From the NCBI RefSeq assembly GCF_029224025.1, contig NZ_CP119392.1, positions 1,511,001 to 1,575,000 of the forward strand: a DNA stretch of 64,000 nt, in the 5' to 3' direction. The translations under genes were made by a program, and so were the position numbers. Shown piece after piece: positions 34,549 to 44,146 of this stretch; within the stretch, counting starts at the first letter, position 1; the number at the start of each line of letters is the position of its first letter. The notes beneath the pieces were generated by a model. That model did no database searches, was not told the DNA's origin, and saw nothing but the letters and a program-made list of their open reading frames with translations. Origin of the DNA: Rhodanobacter sp. AS-Z3. GTDB taxonomy: Bacteria; Pseudomonadota; Gammaproteobacteria; Xanthomonadales; Rhodanobacteraceae.

Positions 34549-36273
34549 TTATTCCTTGGTGACACGGTCAATCTCGATCAGGCTGGTCAGACCTTGCTTG
34601 ACCTTCAGCAAGGCTGAGGCGCGCAAGTCATTCACCCCGGCAGCCTTGGCCGCTGCGGCAATCTGCATGGTGTTGCCGCCTTCCAGGATGATTCTCTGGA
34701 TTTCTTCCAGCATCGGCATGACCTGATAAATGCCCACGCGGCCCTTGTAGCCATCGTTGCAGCCGTCGCAGCCGACCGCCTCGTAGACGGTCATGCCGGC
34801 ATCGACGTCGGCCTGGCTGAAGCCGGCCGCCAACAGCACTTGCGGCGGCAGGTCCGACACTTTTTTGCAGTCGTGCAGGCGTCGCGCCAGACGCTGGGCA
34901 ATGATCAGGCTGACCGACGAGGTGATGTTGTAGGGCGCGATGCCCATGTTCATCAGGCGCGAAACCGTCTGCGCCGCGTCGTTGGTGTGCAGGGTGGACA
35001 GCACCATGTGGCCGGTTTGCGCGGCCTTGATGGCAATCTCGGCGGTTTCCAGATCGCGGATTTCGCCGACCATGATCACGTCCGGATCCTGGCGCAGGAA
35101 CGAGCGCAGTGCGCTGGCGAAGGTCATGCCGCGCTTGACGTTCTGCTGGACCTGATTGATCCCTTCGACGCGAATTTCGACCGGGTCCTCCACCGTGGAG
35201 ATGTTGCGCTCCGGCGTGTTGAGCATGTTGAGGCCGGTGTACAGCGACACCGTTTTGCCGGAGCCGGTCGGGCCGGTGACCAGCACCAGGCCGTAGGGCT
35301 TGTGGATCGCGTCCACATAGAGCTTCTGCTGGTCCGGCTCGTAGCCCAGCTTCTCGATGCCGATCTTGGCCGAGGAGCCGTCCAGAATACGCATCACGAT
35401 CTTTTCGCCGAACAGCGTCGGCAGCACGCTGACGCGGAAGTCGACCGCGCGGGTCTTGGACAGGTTGAGCTTGATGCGGCCATCCTGCGGCACGCGCTTC
35501 TCGGCGATGTCCAACTGCGACATCACCTTGATGCGCGAGGAGATGCGGTTGGCCATCTTCATCGGTGGGTTGGCCACCGTGCTGAGGATGCCATCCAGGC
35601 GTACACGCACGCGGTACTGGGTCTCAAACGGCTCGAAGTGAATATCCGAGGCACCGCGACGGATCGCGTCGACCAGCACCTTGTTGACGAACTTCACCAC
35701 CGGCGCGTCGTCGGTTCCGGTGGCATCGACGCCGCTGCTCGACTCGGCCTCGTCATCGCCCGCTTCGATATCGAGCTCGTCGAAGTCGCCACCACCCATG
35801 TCCGGCATGGTGTTGCGCATATTGTTGAGCAGGCCTTCGATCACCTTCTGCAGCGAGGCGCGCTCCACCAGGATGGGCTCGACCATGCAGTTGGAGTTGA
35901 ACTTGATCTCGTCCAGCGCGTGCGACTGCATCGGGTCGGCAATGCCCACATACAAGCGCTTGCCGCGGCGGAACAAGGGCAACGCCTGATGCTTGGTGAT
36001 CAGCGCTTCACTGATCAGGTCCAACGGCATCGTGGCCGGGTTCAGTGATGCCACGTCCATCATCGGCATGCCGAATTCGATGGAAGAAACCCGCGTCAGT
36101 TCGGCGCCGTCGACCAGGTTTTTGTCCAGCAACCAGGTGCCTAACGAAGCCTTTTTCTGACTGCTGTCCAGCATGGCCTGGCGGACCACTTCTTCGGCCA
36201 TGATTCCATCAGACACCAATCGGCGCGCTATGCCGGACAGTCCCGTGAGCGATGGTTGCGATTGAGATGACAT
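34549..36273 (-). CDS. pilB: Type IV pilus extension ATPase
   Basis: The 574-residue hexameric motor has the N-terminal GSPII_E domain, Walker A GPTGSGKT (about 334-341), aspartate box (EDPVEIRVEG), Walker B (MVGEIRDLETAEIA) and a four-Cys metal site of which CDGCNDGYKGR is visible near residue 508. This sequence pattern separates PilB from PilT. It powers pilin addition; no pilT is in the window. pilC follows in the same direction. Confidence 0.95.
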   Translation of the reverse strand: MSSQSQPSLTGLSGIARRLVSDGIMAEEVVRQAMLDSSQKKASLGTWLLDKNLVDGAELTRVSSIEFGMPMMDVASLNPATMPLDLISEALITKHQALPLFRRGKRLYVGIADPMQSHALDEIKFNSNCMVEPILVERASLQKVIEGLLNNMRNTMPDMGGGDFDELDIEAGDDEAESSSGVDATGTDDAPVVKFVNKVLVDAIRRGASDIHFEPFETQYRVRVRLDGILSTVANPPMKMANRISSRIKVMSQLDIAEKRVPQDGRIKLNLSKTRAVDFRVSVLPTLFGEKIVMRILDGSSAKIGIEKLGYEPDQQKLYVDAIHKPYGLVLVTGPTGSGKTVSLYTGLNMLNTPERNISTVEDPVEIRVEGINQVQQNVKRGMTFASALRSFLRQDPDVIMVGEIRDLETAEIAIKAAQTGHMVLSTLHTNDAAQTVSRLMNMGIAPYNITSSVSLIIAQRLARRLHDCKKVSDLPPQVLLAAGFSQADVDAGMTVYEAVGCDGCNDGYKGRVGIYQVMPMLEEIQRIILEGGNTMQIAAAAKAAGVNDLRASALLKVKQGLTSLIEIDRVTKE

Positions 36274-36702
36274 AAACGACTCGATCTTGCCCCTGTATGT
36301 TGTTGAATCTACCCCAGTCTGGCCCTCAGGTCATCCTTTGAATGCAAGCCTGACCGCAGGGCGCCCGCCGCCCTGCCGAACTCGCCCACCCCGCTAGGGC
36401 CCTTCGTCGCACACCGATCGAACAGTGCGGCAAGAGCCGGCGGGCCGTGCCCGCCCTACAGCCTTGCAAGATGTGAACAAGAGTGAGCTTTTCGCAACGG
36501 ACAGGGCCGTAGGGCAGGCACGGCCCGCCGCGCTCTCCAGCATCCTTGCAAGATGTGATCAAGAGTCGGCTGCTGGCAGCGGAAGCCCGGGACCGTGCGT
36601 ATCTCCAAGACTCCCACCTCAAATGCCGCGCAGCCAATTCCCCGCCTGACCCCGTCCACCCTTCAAGCTATGATCCCAGCGAGAACCCGGGAGTGTCATC
36701 TG
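36274..36702. repeat. Repeat-filled gap with REP-like units and an 82-bp tandem period
   Basis: No gene is recognised in this 429-bp gap. It holds GGCGGGCCGTGCCCGCCCT (about 36439-36457), GTAGGGCAGGCACGGCCCGCC (about 36510-36530), and a 23-bp direct repeat CCTTGCAAGATGTGAACAAG (36462 and, with one mismatch, 36544). The repeat spacing of 82 bp spans one REP-like unit. The right end must hold the start signals of the glycosyltransferase gene, the left end the pilB promoter. Confidence 0.75.
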
Positions 36703-37557
36703 TTGAACCGCCTCAGCATCATCCTGCCCGCCAAGAACGAAGCGCCCGCGCTGGCTACCCTGTTGCCACGGCTGCGCGCCGCCCAGCCCGAGGCCGAGAT
36801 CATCGTGGTCGACGATGGCTCCACCGATGACACCCGCCGCATCTGCAAAGATTGCGCGGTAATCTGCCTCAGCGGGCCGTACTCGATGGGTAACGGCGCG
36901 GCGATCAAGCGCGGCACCCGCGCGGCTAGCGGCGACATTCTGGTCTTCATGGACGGTGACGGCCAGCACGATCCGGCCGACGTTGCGCGGTTGCTGGCCG
37001 AGCTGGACCGTGGCTACGACATGGTCGTCGGCGCGCGTGACTGGAGCAGCCAGGCCGGTGTGGGCCGTGGCCTGGCCAATACGCTCTACAACTGGCTGGC
37101 CAGCCGCATGACGGGCCACCCCGTACTCGACCTCACCTCCGGCTTCCGCGCCGTGCGCGCGGACAAGTTCCGCGAATTCCTGCACCTGCTGCCCAACGGC
37201 TTCAGCTATCCCACCACCAGCACCATGGCGTTCTTCCGTAGCGCCTATGCCGTGGCCTATATACCGATCAAGGCCGCCCAGCGGGTGGGCAAAAGCCACA
37301 TCAGGCCGTTGCGCGATGGCATCCGCTTCCTGCTGATCATCTTCAAGATCGCCACGCTGTATTCGCCACTGAAGCTGTTTGTGCCGGCGAGTGTGGTGTT
37401 CTTCCTGCTGGGGTGTGTCAACTACGCGTTGACCTTTCTGCACGAGGGGCGCCTCACCAACGGCAGCACCCTGCTGTGGAGCGCGGCGGTAATCGTGTTT
37501 CTGATTGGATTGGTTTCCGAGCAGATCACCGGCTTGATGTATCGACGTGATGCCTGA
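36703..37557 (+). CDS. Family 2 glycosyltransferase, polyprenyl-phosphate type
   Basis: A protein of about 284 residues with a GT-A catalytic domain (about 1-205; IILPAKNEAPAL, VVDDGSTDDT, MDGDGQHDPAD) and two C-terminal helices (about 225-275). DxD and the QHDP motif resemble dolichol-phosphate mannosyltransferase/ArnC-like enzymes that load polyprenyl phosphate. TTG at 36703 with GGGAG 9 bases upstream is favoured over ATG at 36670, which has no ribosome-binding site. Its end overlaps the next gene start by 8 bp. Confidence 0.8.
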   Translation: MNRLSIILPAKNEAPALATLLPRLRAAQPEAEIIVVDDGSTDDTRRICKDCAVICLSGPYSMGNGAAIKRGTRAASGDILVFMDGDGQHDPADVARLLAELDRGYDMVVGARDWSSQAGVGRGLANTLYNWLASRMTGHPVLDLTSGFRAVRADKFREFLHLLPNGFSYPTTSTMAFFRSAYAVAYIPIKAAQRVGKSHIRPLRDGIRFLLIIFKIATLYSPLKLFVPASVVFFLLGCVNYALTFLHEGRLTNGSTLLWSAAVIVFLIGLVSEQITGLMYRRDA

Positions 37558-38710
37558 GCAGCCTCCACTGCGTCCGCTTGCGTTGCTCGTCACGCGCAAT
37601 TTTCCGCCCTTGCTTGGCGGCATGGAAAAGGTCAATCAACACTTGCTTGAGGAGCTTCAGCCCAGCTGGAAACTCGGGTTGTGCGGTCCGACTGGATGCT
37701 CGGCATACGTCCCACCGCATGCCGAGGTCAGGGAAACCAAAACAAAACCTCTACCGATTTTTCTTGTGGTCACATTCTGGCGTGCATTGCGCGTCGGTTT
37801 GCGGCGCAGCCCCTCCTGGGTCATTGCTGGTAGTGGACTCACCGCACCGATCGCATGGCTTGTTGCCCGGTGCGCAGGGGGCAAGGCTGCTGTCTATTTG
37901 CACGGACTCGATATCGTCGTACCCAGCCGGCTGTATCAATGGCTGTGGCTTCCTTTCATTCGACGTTGTGACGTGGCAATGGTGAACAGTGTCAACACAG
38001 GTCGTCTGGCCGAGCAACGCGGCGTACGGCAAGACCGGCTGCGTGTGCTGCATCCGGGCACCGACCTTCCAGCACTGGATTCCATCGAGGCTCTGGACTT
38101 CCGCAATCGACACGGTTTCGGCTCGAGGCCGCTGCTGCTTTCGGTAGGAAGGTTGACCCAGCGCAAGGGGTTGGCGGAGTTCGTCGCGAAGGCATTGCCG
38201 ACCATCGTCTCCCATGATCCTGCCGTGCTGCTGCTGATTATTGGCGACGAAGCCAGCGACGCCTTGCATACCCGGGCGGGCTCCGAGCGCGAGCGGATTC
38301 TTGCTGAAGCACGCCACGCAGGCGTGGATCAGAACCTGCACTTTTTCGGTCGTTGTGACGAGGCGACCCTGGGTGCTGCCTATCAGGCCGCCGATCTGCA
38401 TATCTTTCCTGTGCTTGAGCTGCCGGGCGACGTCGAGGGTTTCGGCATGGTGGCACTCGAAGCCGCGGCGCATGGACTGCCGACCGTCGCTTTCGATGTG
38501 GGCGGCGTCGCAGACGCCGTGCAGGATGGCCAGACTGGAACACTGGTGAAGTCTGGCGACTACGGGCATCTTTGCAGCGCAGTCCTCAGGCAATTGGTAC
38601 AGTCAAAAAATGAGGTAGTGATCGCAGCATGCCGCACGTTTGCTGCCGGCAAGACATGGCAAAGGTTTGGTGAGCGTTTACGTTTTCTGCTGGGAGAGAC
38701 AGGTGAGTGA
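37550..38710 (+). CDS. Family 4 glycosyltransferase
   Basis: A 386-residue GT-B enzyme. N-terminal NFPPLLGGMEKVNQHLLEEL and C-terminal LLSVGRLTQRKGLAEFV, GDVEGFGMVALEAAAHGLP (the EX7E motif) are typical of GT4 retaining transferases. It follows the GT2 gene with an 8-bp overlap and is followed by a methyltransferase gene with GTGAGTGA overlap. Donor and acceptor are not predictable. Confidence 0.85.
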   Translation: MPEQPPLRPLALLVTRNFPPLLGGMEKVNQHLLEELQPSWKLGLCGPTGCSAYVPPHAEVRETKTKPLPIFLVVTFWRALRVGLRRSPSWVIAGSGLTAPIAWLVARCAGGKAAVYLHGLDIVVPSRLYQWLWLPFIRRCDVAMVNSVNTGRLAEQRGVRQDRLRVLHPGTDLPALDSIEALDFRNRHGFGSRPLLLSVGRLTQRKGLAEFVAKALPTIVSHDPAVLLLIIGDEASDALHTRAGSERERILAEARHAGVDQNLHFFGRCDEATLGAAYQAADLHIFPVLELPGDVEGFGMVALEAAAHGLPTVAFDVGGVADAVQDGQTGTLVKSGDYGHLCSAVLRQLVQSKNEVVIAACRTFAAGKTWQRFGERLRFLLGETGE

Positions 38711-39473
38711 TTCATCGCCAGATCGCCGTGACGGCAGCGCAGAGGTCGTGTCAGTGACGCGCCATCCGCATGCCGTACTTGATCTTCCCTCGCGTCGATT
38801 CAAGGGACTGAAAATAGAACGGCTGTTGAATCTCGCAGCCAGGTCTCAACCGATACGCCTGCTGGAAGTCGGCACCGGCTCGGGCGGCATTGCCCATTAT
38901 TTTGGTACCCATCAGCATTTGAAATGCGAAGTGGACGCGGTGGATGTCCATGACAATCGCCTGGTCACCGAAGGGTATCGCTACCAGAGCGTGCGAGACA
39001 CGCACTTGCCGTTTGCTGATGCGACCTTCGATGTCGTGCTGTCCAACCACGTCATCGAACATGTGGGTGATGAGAAGGCACAGCGTGCGCATTTAGCGGA
39101 ATTGCATCGGGTGTTGCGCTCCGATGGGGTCGGGTATTTGGCTGTGCCCAATCGGTGGATGTTGGTCGAACCGCATTACAAACTCGTATTCCTAAGTTGG
39201 CTACCACAGGCTTGGCGTACTCCCTATCTGCGCTGGATGGGCAAGGGCACCGTATATGACTGCGAGCCTCTGCAAATGAGGCAGCTCGAGCACTTGTTCT
39301 CCGCGGCAGACTTCGATTGCCGCAATCTCTGCGTCGATGCTCTACGCGCCACCTTTGAAATTGAACGTCCGACGTCTGCCGCCGCCGCCGTCCTTCGACG
39401 CATCCCGGATGGTTTGATGCTGCCGCTGCGGCGGATTATTCCGACGCTGATCTATCGTTTCGAGCGTCGATGA
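38703..39473 (+). CDS. SAM-dependent methyltransferase, class I
   Basis: A 256-residue Rossmann methyltransferase with motif I LLEVGTGSGGIA (about 54-65), DAVDVHDNRL (about 80) and SNHVIEHVGD (motif IV region). The C-terminal PNRWMLVEPHYKLVFLSWLP suggests glycan or lipid-linked substrates. The GTG at 38703 overlaps the stop of the upstream GT4 gene; GGGAGAGACAG precedes it. It ends a three-gene cluster with the GT2 and GT4 genes. Confidence 0.82.
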   Translation: MSDSSPDRRDGSAEVVSVTRHPHAVLDLPSRRFKGLKIERLLNLAARSQPIRLLEVGTGSGGIAHYFGTHQHLKCEVDAVDVHDNRLVTEGYRYQSVRDTHLPFADATFDVVLSNHVIEHVGDEKAQRAHLAELHRVLRSDGVGYLAVPNRWMLVEPHYKLVFLSWLPQAWRTPYLRWMGKGTVYDCEPLQMRQLEHLFSAADFDCRNLCVDALRATFEIERPTSAAAAVLRRIPDGLMLPLRRIIPTLIYRFERR

Positions 39474-39519
39474 GCGCAGTGCCGGGCCGGCAGCGGGTCG
39501 TCCGTTGGCACTTCAAAGC

Positions 39520-40569
39520 TCAGCCACAGGCAGAAAACACCTCTTTGTAACCATCGATCATCTGTTGCAAGGTGAAGTTGGTTAGGACTTTCTCACGATT
39601 GTAGGCTCCCATTTCCGCGCGTAACACCGGATCGTCGGCCAACTTCAGCAGATACCGTAGCATCTGTGCGCGATCATTCATGTCAAACAAGAAGCCACCC
39701 TTGTCGTGCTCGACGAGTTCATCCATGGATGAGCAGCGTGTGGCCACGATCGGCAGGCCGCAGGCCATCGCTTCAAGTACGGCGAGGCTCAGTCCTTCTC
39801 GTAGCGTAGGGAAGAACAGAATATCGGCTTGTTGATATAGATTGACCATTTGCTCGTGCGAACGGCGCGGCATAGCCACCAGATTCGCTTTTTCGGATGG
39901 CATGTCGACACCTGAACTTCTGAGTCCAGTGGTGTACTGCAGCGATACGCCATCAGGAAGGACATCGGCCAGTGCTTCGAGATGATGTGATCCTTTCAGG
40001 CGGCGCGGATTTCCGGCGAAAAGTATGTTGACTGAGTCGCGCGGTGCCGATGGTGCCGGTCTGAAGATCGAGCTGTCCACTCCGTTCTTTATCACCACCA
40101 GACGCTCTCCGACCTCATGGTGGCGAACTACCAGCCCTGCTGTGAAGTCGCTGACCGCGGTGATCCACTTGGCGCGTTTCAGGGAGGCTGCCACGGCCGG
40201 TGCGATCGTGAAACGATGCAAGATGCGTTGTTGGGGCGTCATCATTGCCAGCAGTTCTGCGTCAAGACTGTAGCTGTGGAAAGTCGCCACCAAGCTCGAG
40301 TCGCGATGGGCAACCCATGGGCCAAGCTCAGGCTGCGTATGGGTGATGGCACATGGTCGACTGGGACGAAGCCGTAGAAGCAATGGTGCCAGTCCCGCCC
40401 ATGGCGACAGGGGGTCAATCTGGTAGCCGGGGATAGCCCTTTCCAGCGACCGATGCACGATCATTACGCCGCTGCCGGTCACTATGGGGGCGCGGATCGA
40501 AGGCATGTTGATAGCGTGGCTCTTGCCCATTTGTTTGGAATCTAGTTCCGGTGGTTGAAGCGGTGTCAT
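39520..40569 (-). CDS. Family 4 glycosyltransferase
   Basis: A 349-residue GT-B enzyme, with VIKNGVDSSIF, FAGNPRRLKGSHHLE and FPTLREGLSLAVLEAMACGLP (EX7E) as the GT4 blocks. It is transcribed against the neighbouring genes and has a 130-bp divergent gap to the GT2 gene at 40700. The start could be ATG at 40569 or at 40527 (MGKSHAIN). Base composition in 39.5-41.8 kb appears slightly more A/T-rich than the flanking pil genes, in line with glycan gene exchange. Confidence 0.82.
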   Translation of the reverse strand: MTPLQPPELDSKQMGKSHAINMPSIRAPIVTGSGVMIVHRSLERAIPGYQIDPLSPWAGLAPLLLRLRPSRPCAITHTQPELGPWVAHRDSSLVATFHSYSLDAELLAMMTPQQRILHRFTIAPAVAASLKRAKWITAVSDFTAGLVVRHHEVGERLVVIKNGVDSSIFRPAPSAPRDSVNILFAGNPRRLKGSHHLEALADVLPDGVSLQYTTGLRSSGVDMPSEKANLVAMPRRSHEQMVNLYQQADILFFPTLREGLSLAVLEAMACGLPIVATRCSSMDELVEHDKGGFLFDMNDRAQMLRYLLKLADDPVLRAEMGAYNREKVLTNFTLQQMIDGYKEVFSACG

Positions 40570-40699
40570 CTGTCGATCATATTCCCGGGATAATCAACCC
40601 ACAGCGCCATTCCGGATAGATATGGTGCACGCGTTTTAGAGGCACTGTGGCAGGATAGTAGATAAGTTAGTCTGACAGTTTTGAAAAACACCGCACAGC

Positions 40700-41734
40700 A
40701 TGTCTGAATCAACGATCACCACGATTATTCCGACCTACCGCAGACCCGCTTTGTTGCGGCGGGCGATCGCTAGTGTGGTTGACCAGCAAGGTGTTGATGC
40801 GCGAGTCTGCGTTTTTGACAATTGCTCGAATGACGATACCGCCGAAGTCGTGAAGCGCATGGCGCAAGACCATCCGCAGATCCGTTATCACTGCCATTCG
40901 CGCAATGTTGGAGCTTCGGCGAATTTTGATTTTGGCATGCGCAGCGTGGATACCCCATTCTTTTCCATCCTGTCGGATGACGACTACCTTCTGCCTGATT
41001 TCTACCAGCGCGCGCTGGCCAGTCTGGCTGAACATCCCGATGCGATGTTCTGGGCGGGGACGACGCTTACCGTGGATGAACAGGGAGCGATTTGGGATGC
41101 GCGGGTCGACCGTTGGCCAAGAGAGGGAGTATTCGGGCCACCGGAAGGCCTGATGGCGATGATGCACGGCATGGCTCCCGTGTGGACAGGTATCGTCTTC
41201 CGACGTGAGGTGTTCGATCTGATCGGCTTCATGGATCATGAGACGCTCGGTCCATCCGACCTCGACTTCATGTTGAAAATTGCTTCGTCTTATTCGTACG
41301 TGCTCAGCAAGCATCCGTCGGCGGTATACATGCTCAACGCCCAATCGTTCAGTGCGTTGCAGCCGTTGTCATCGTTCTGGCCCGGCTGGCAGAAGATGTT
41401 TCGAAACGTTGAGGCCAACGAAAGTCTCGACCAGGACGCTAGGGACTCCGCGCTGGCTGCCTTGCATCAGGATGCGCGGCGCATGTTGTTTCGGCGAGGT
41501 GCGAATGCGCTTGCGGAGGCTCGCTTCGACTTTACGCGTGAAGCTGCGCAGGTGCTGCATGGGTATTACCGCAGAGTGTGGCGCTCCTGGTTGCTAAAGA
41601 ATCTAGCTACGCTTTGCGAAACCATGCCTTGGTTTCAACGCTTCTATGCGGCAGCCTACAGGGCAGCTCAGCACCGTGTGGTGGCGTCGCGCGCCGACTT
41701 GGAAGTGAGGTTTGGTCATTTGATCCGGCGATAG
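40700..41734 (+). CDS. Family 2 glycosyltransferase
   Basis: The 344-residue protein starts with a GT-A domain: TTIIPTYRRPALLRRAIASV, VFDNCSNDDTAEVV and LSDDDYLLPDFYQRAL (DxD). The C-terminal about 110 residues lack a membrane anchor. It is a single-gene plus-strand unit between a GT4 gene and the flippase gene. Its acceptor may be the undecaprenyl-linked glycan of this island. Confidence 0.82.
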   Translation: MSESTITTIIPTYRRPALLRRAIASVVDQQGVDARVCVFDNCSNDDTAEVVKRMAQDHPQIRYHCHSRNVGASANFDFGMRSVDTPFFSILSDDDYLLPDFYQRALASLAEHPDAMFWAGTTLTVDEQGAIWDARVDRWPREGVFGPPEGLMAMMHGMAPVWTGIVFRREVFDLIGFMDHETLGPSDLDFMLKIASSYSYVLSKHPSAVYMLNAQSFSALQPLSSFWPGWQKMFRNVEANESLDQDARDSALAALHQDARRMLFRRGANALAEARFDFTREAAQVLHGYYRRVWRSWLLKNLATLCETMPWFQRFYAAAYRAAQHRVVASRADLEVRFGHLIRR

Positions 41735-41763
41735 TTGAGGGCGAGCGCGGTGACAAGGTTGAT

Positions 41764-43278
41764 TCAAGGGAGTAACCCGACCCATCTGCCCAATTGCTGC
41801 CGCACCAGTTCGCGCACCTGCGGTGCGGCCATGGCTGCGCACAATAGCGTCGTCGAGCTGGCGATCGCCAGCAACAAGATGCCATGCAGGTTGCGAGGCA
41901 GCGAGGGAAGAAGCCAACCAGCCGCCAGCGCAACTGTTGCGGCGGCGATCATGGGAGGACACAGATCCCGAACGTACCAGCTGAACAGATCCCCGCGTAG
42001 CAGACGCCGATGCATTAGCGGAATGCTGATGGCAACAAAGGCCAGATTGATGACGAGCCACAGGCTGGCAGCGCCAGTAATGCCATGGTGCTCAACCGCC
42101 CAGATGCAGAAAGGGATGCCCAGAAGGAGCGCCACCAGATTCGAGCTGACGGTGAGTCGTGTCCAGCCGTGAGCCAGTTGCAGTGCGTAAGGCAGGTTCA
42201 TCAATCCGTTGAGAGCCGTACCAGCGACGAGCAGGGATAGCGGGGTCGCCAGCATCGCTGCCGTCGCAGCATCCCCGGTCCACAGGTAGATCACATCCTG
42301 GCCGAACACCATCAATATTGCCGCCACAGCTGCCACGACCACAGCCAAGCATTGGTTGCTCAGATGATAGAGCTTGGTCAGTAAATCCTGCTGACCGAGT
42401 GACACCAGTCGGCTGTAACGCGGATACAGCGCATTGAACATAGGTTGGATCATGCGGCCCATGCCTGCGGCAACACTCATTGCCAAGCTGAAGTAGCCAA
42501 GTTCCACTAGCGGAAGTGTGGCCGATATCACGATCCGGTCGAGTTGGGTGAGCATCACCGACAAACTCATGATGGCGACCAGCCCACCGGCGAATCGCCC
42601 GGCCGCGCGGAGTTCCGCCGATCGGAAGACGGCGCGGCTCTTTGCACCTGTCGGCAACAAGCGCCACAGCGCGGCGGCGGAAACCAGGGTTTGGCATGCG
42701 CCCACGGCAGCGAACCACCACATGAATGCGCTGATCGTGGGGGACACCCAGTACAACACGGCCAGCACGCCGGCACCACGCAGGGTGGCGAAGCCGGCAT
42801 TGATCAGGTTCAGGGCTGGCTGCCGCTCGAGCCCTGACAGGCCGTTGGCGTAGAAGCTGCTGGGCCATTGCAACGCTACAGCCAAACCCATGATCGTAAT
42901 TGCATGTGCGGTCACCTCACGGCTCAGGTCTTCCGGGTGCAGCCAGTGATTCGCTAGTGGGCCGCTTGCCAACCACACTGCGACGACAATCATCAGTGCG
43001 ATCGGCCAGACGAGCCACTCGAACGTACGTACCAGATCACCAAGCGTATGGGTAGCGCTGGAATCGTGCACACGTCGGGCCAGTTCGCGATTCAGTGCGC
43101 CACCCATGCCCAGATCGAACAGCATGGACAGCGACTGGATGCTCAGCATTAGGCCGACCAGACCGAAGGCTTCCATGCCGAGCAATTTGATATATACGGG
43201 AATGAAGACGATGCCCATCAGGGCCATCCAGACCTGTCCCGCATAATTTGCCAGGATATTTGTGCGAAGTACCGGCAT
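41764..43278 (-). CDS. Wzx-like polysaccharide flippase
   Basis: A 504-residue protein with about 12-14 hydrophobic helices in the MATE/MOP superfamily pattern (NILANYAGQVWMALMGIVFI; LLGMEAFGLVGLMLSIQSL; GYFSLAMSVAAGMGRMIQPM). Such proteins flip undecaprenyl-linked oligosaccharides or lipid-linked sugars across the inner membrane. It is the last gene of the rfbF-to-wzx operon (10-bp gap). No Wzy polymerase is recognised in the window, so a short oligosaccharide is possible. Confidence 0.88.
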   Translation of the reverse strand: MPVLRTNILANYAGQVWMALMGIVFIPVYIKLLGMEAFGLVGLMLSIQSLSMLFDLGMGGALNRELARRVHDSSATHTLGDLVRTFEWLVWPIALMIVVAVWLASGPLANHWLHPEDLSREVTAHAITIMGLAVALQWPSSFYANGLSGLERQPALNLINAGFATLRGAGVLAVLYWVSPTISAFMWWFAAVGACQTLVSAAALWRLLPTGAKSRAVFRSAELRAAGRFAGGLVAIMSLSVMLTQLDRIVISATLPLVELGYFSLAMSVAAGMGRMIQPMFNALYPRYSRLVSLGQQDLLTKLYHLSNQCLAVVVAAVAAILMVFGQDVIYLWTGDAATAAMLATPLSLLVAGTALNGLMNLPYALQLAHGWTRLTVSSNLVALLLGIPFCIWAVEHHGITGAASLWLVINLAFVAISIPLMHRRLLRGDLFSWYVRDLCPPMIAAATVALAAGWLLPSLPRNLHGILLLAIASSTTLLCAAMAAPQVRELVRQQLGRWVGLLP

Positions 43279-43288
43279 GGGTAGGGCG

Positions 43289-44101
43289 CTAACTGCGCCG
43301 CAAGTAGCCGTCAGGGGCCACCGTGATCAGCAGTTTGCTTTCGAGCGCACGGTCGATCTCGAATACCAGCGGCTTGCCATCGGTCGCTACGCGGCCATCC
43401 TCCTTCAGGCGACGCAAATATTCCCAAACTGCGGTCTTCGGATTGTTGCCCTTGCCCCAGGGGCGATCGGGGAACATCGCATCAGGCAAGTCCTCGACTA
43501 CGGTGTCGAACACGATGCAGTAGCTGGCCGGAGAGGTCAGCTGCGCGTAGGCCTCGAGTTCGGCAAGTACATGATCATGCGTATGGTTGGAGTCGAGGAT
43601 CACCAGAATACGCTGGTGATCCTTGGCGATGTCGTGGACCTTGGCGATCACTTCGGGAGCAATCGACGAGCCCTGGATCATGTCGATCCGGTGCGCCATC
43701 GGATGCGCTTCGATCGCAGCCCGGTTGTGTGCTCGGATATCGATGTCGATGCCCAGCACGCGGCGTCTGGTGGCACTCGGGTCGAGCACACTCCCGCTGG
43801 TCACCGCATCGCAGTAGTCGAGCAGCGCCAGCATCGATGCGCTGAGGATCAACGACCCGCCATGGGCGATGCCCGTCTCGATGATAAGGTCGGGCCTGAC
43901 CTGCCAGACCAGCTCCTGCATCGCCACCATGTCCTGTGGATACTGGATGATCGGACGACCAAGCGACGAAAAATTGTAGGAGTACTTGTGTTGCAGCGAG
44001 TGTTGGAACCACTGGAATGCACGATTTTTCAACAGGTGGTCCTGTCCCAAGTCAGCGATATTTCCTCTGCGCTCGCGTTCAAACTCTTCTATGGCGTTCA
44101 T
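43289..44101 (-). CDS. CmcI-like (cephalosporin hydroxylase family) sugar methyltransferase
   Basis: A 270-residue protein with CmcI blocks: IIETGIAHGGSLILSASM (SAM motif), VLGIDIDIRAHNR and LVILDSNHTHDHVLAELEAY (metal/catalytic region). Members outside cephalosporin clusters include rhamnosyl O-methyltransferases, so O-methylation of the island sugar is the best guess. The start ATG at 44101 has GGAAG 5 bases upstream; a GTG at 44113 is an alternative. It lies between the NeuD-like and wzx genes in the operon. Confidence 0.75.
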   Translation of the reverse strand: MNAIEEFERERRGNIADLGQDHLLKNRAFQWFQHSLQHKYSYNFSSLGRPIIQYPQDMVAMQELVWQVRPDLIIETGIAHGGSLILSASMLALLDYCDAVTSGSVLDPSATRRRVLGIDIDIRAHNRAAIEAHPMAHRIDMIQGSSIAPEVIAKVHDIAKDHQRILVILDSNHTHDHVLAELEAYAQLTSPASYCIVFDTVVEDLPDAMFPDRPWGKGNNPKTAVWEYLRRLKEDGRVATDGKPLVFEIDRALESKLLITVAPDGYLRRS

Positions 44102-44146
44102 TTGATCTTCCACCGATTTGCGTTGCGGAATGGTACTTGGTGCAAG

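Noticed and set aside
36274..36702. CRISPR-like array from the two direct repeats and palindromes
   Set aside because: Only two copies 82 bp apart, with REP-like palindromes between and no cas genes in the window.
41764..43278. Wzy polymerase among the membrane proteins
   Set aside because: The 504-residue protein has the MOP flippase pattern; no Wzy-like large periplasmic loop was found. The TMTC-like proteins have a GT-C style motif instead.
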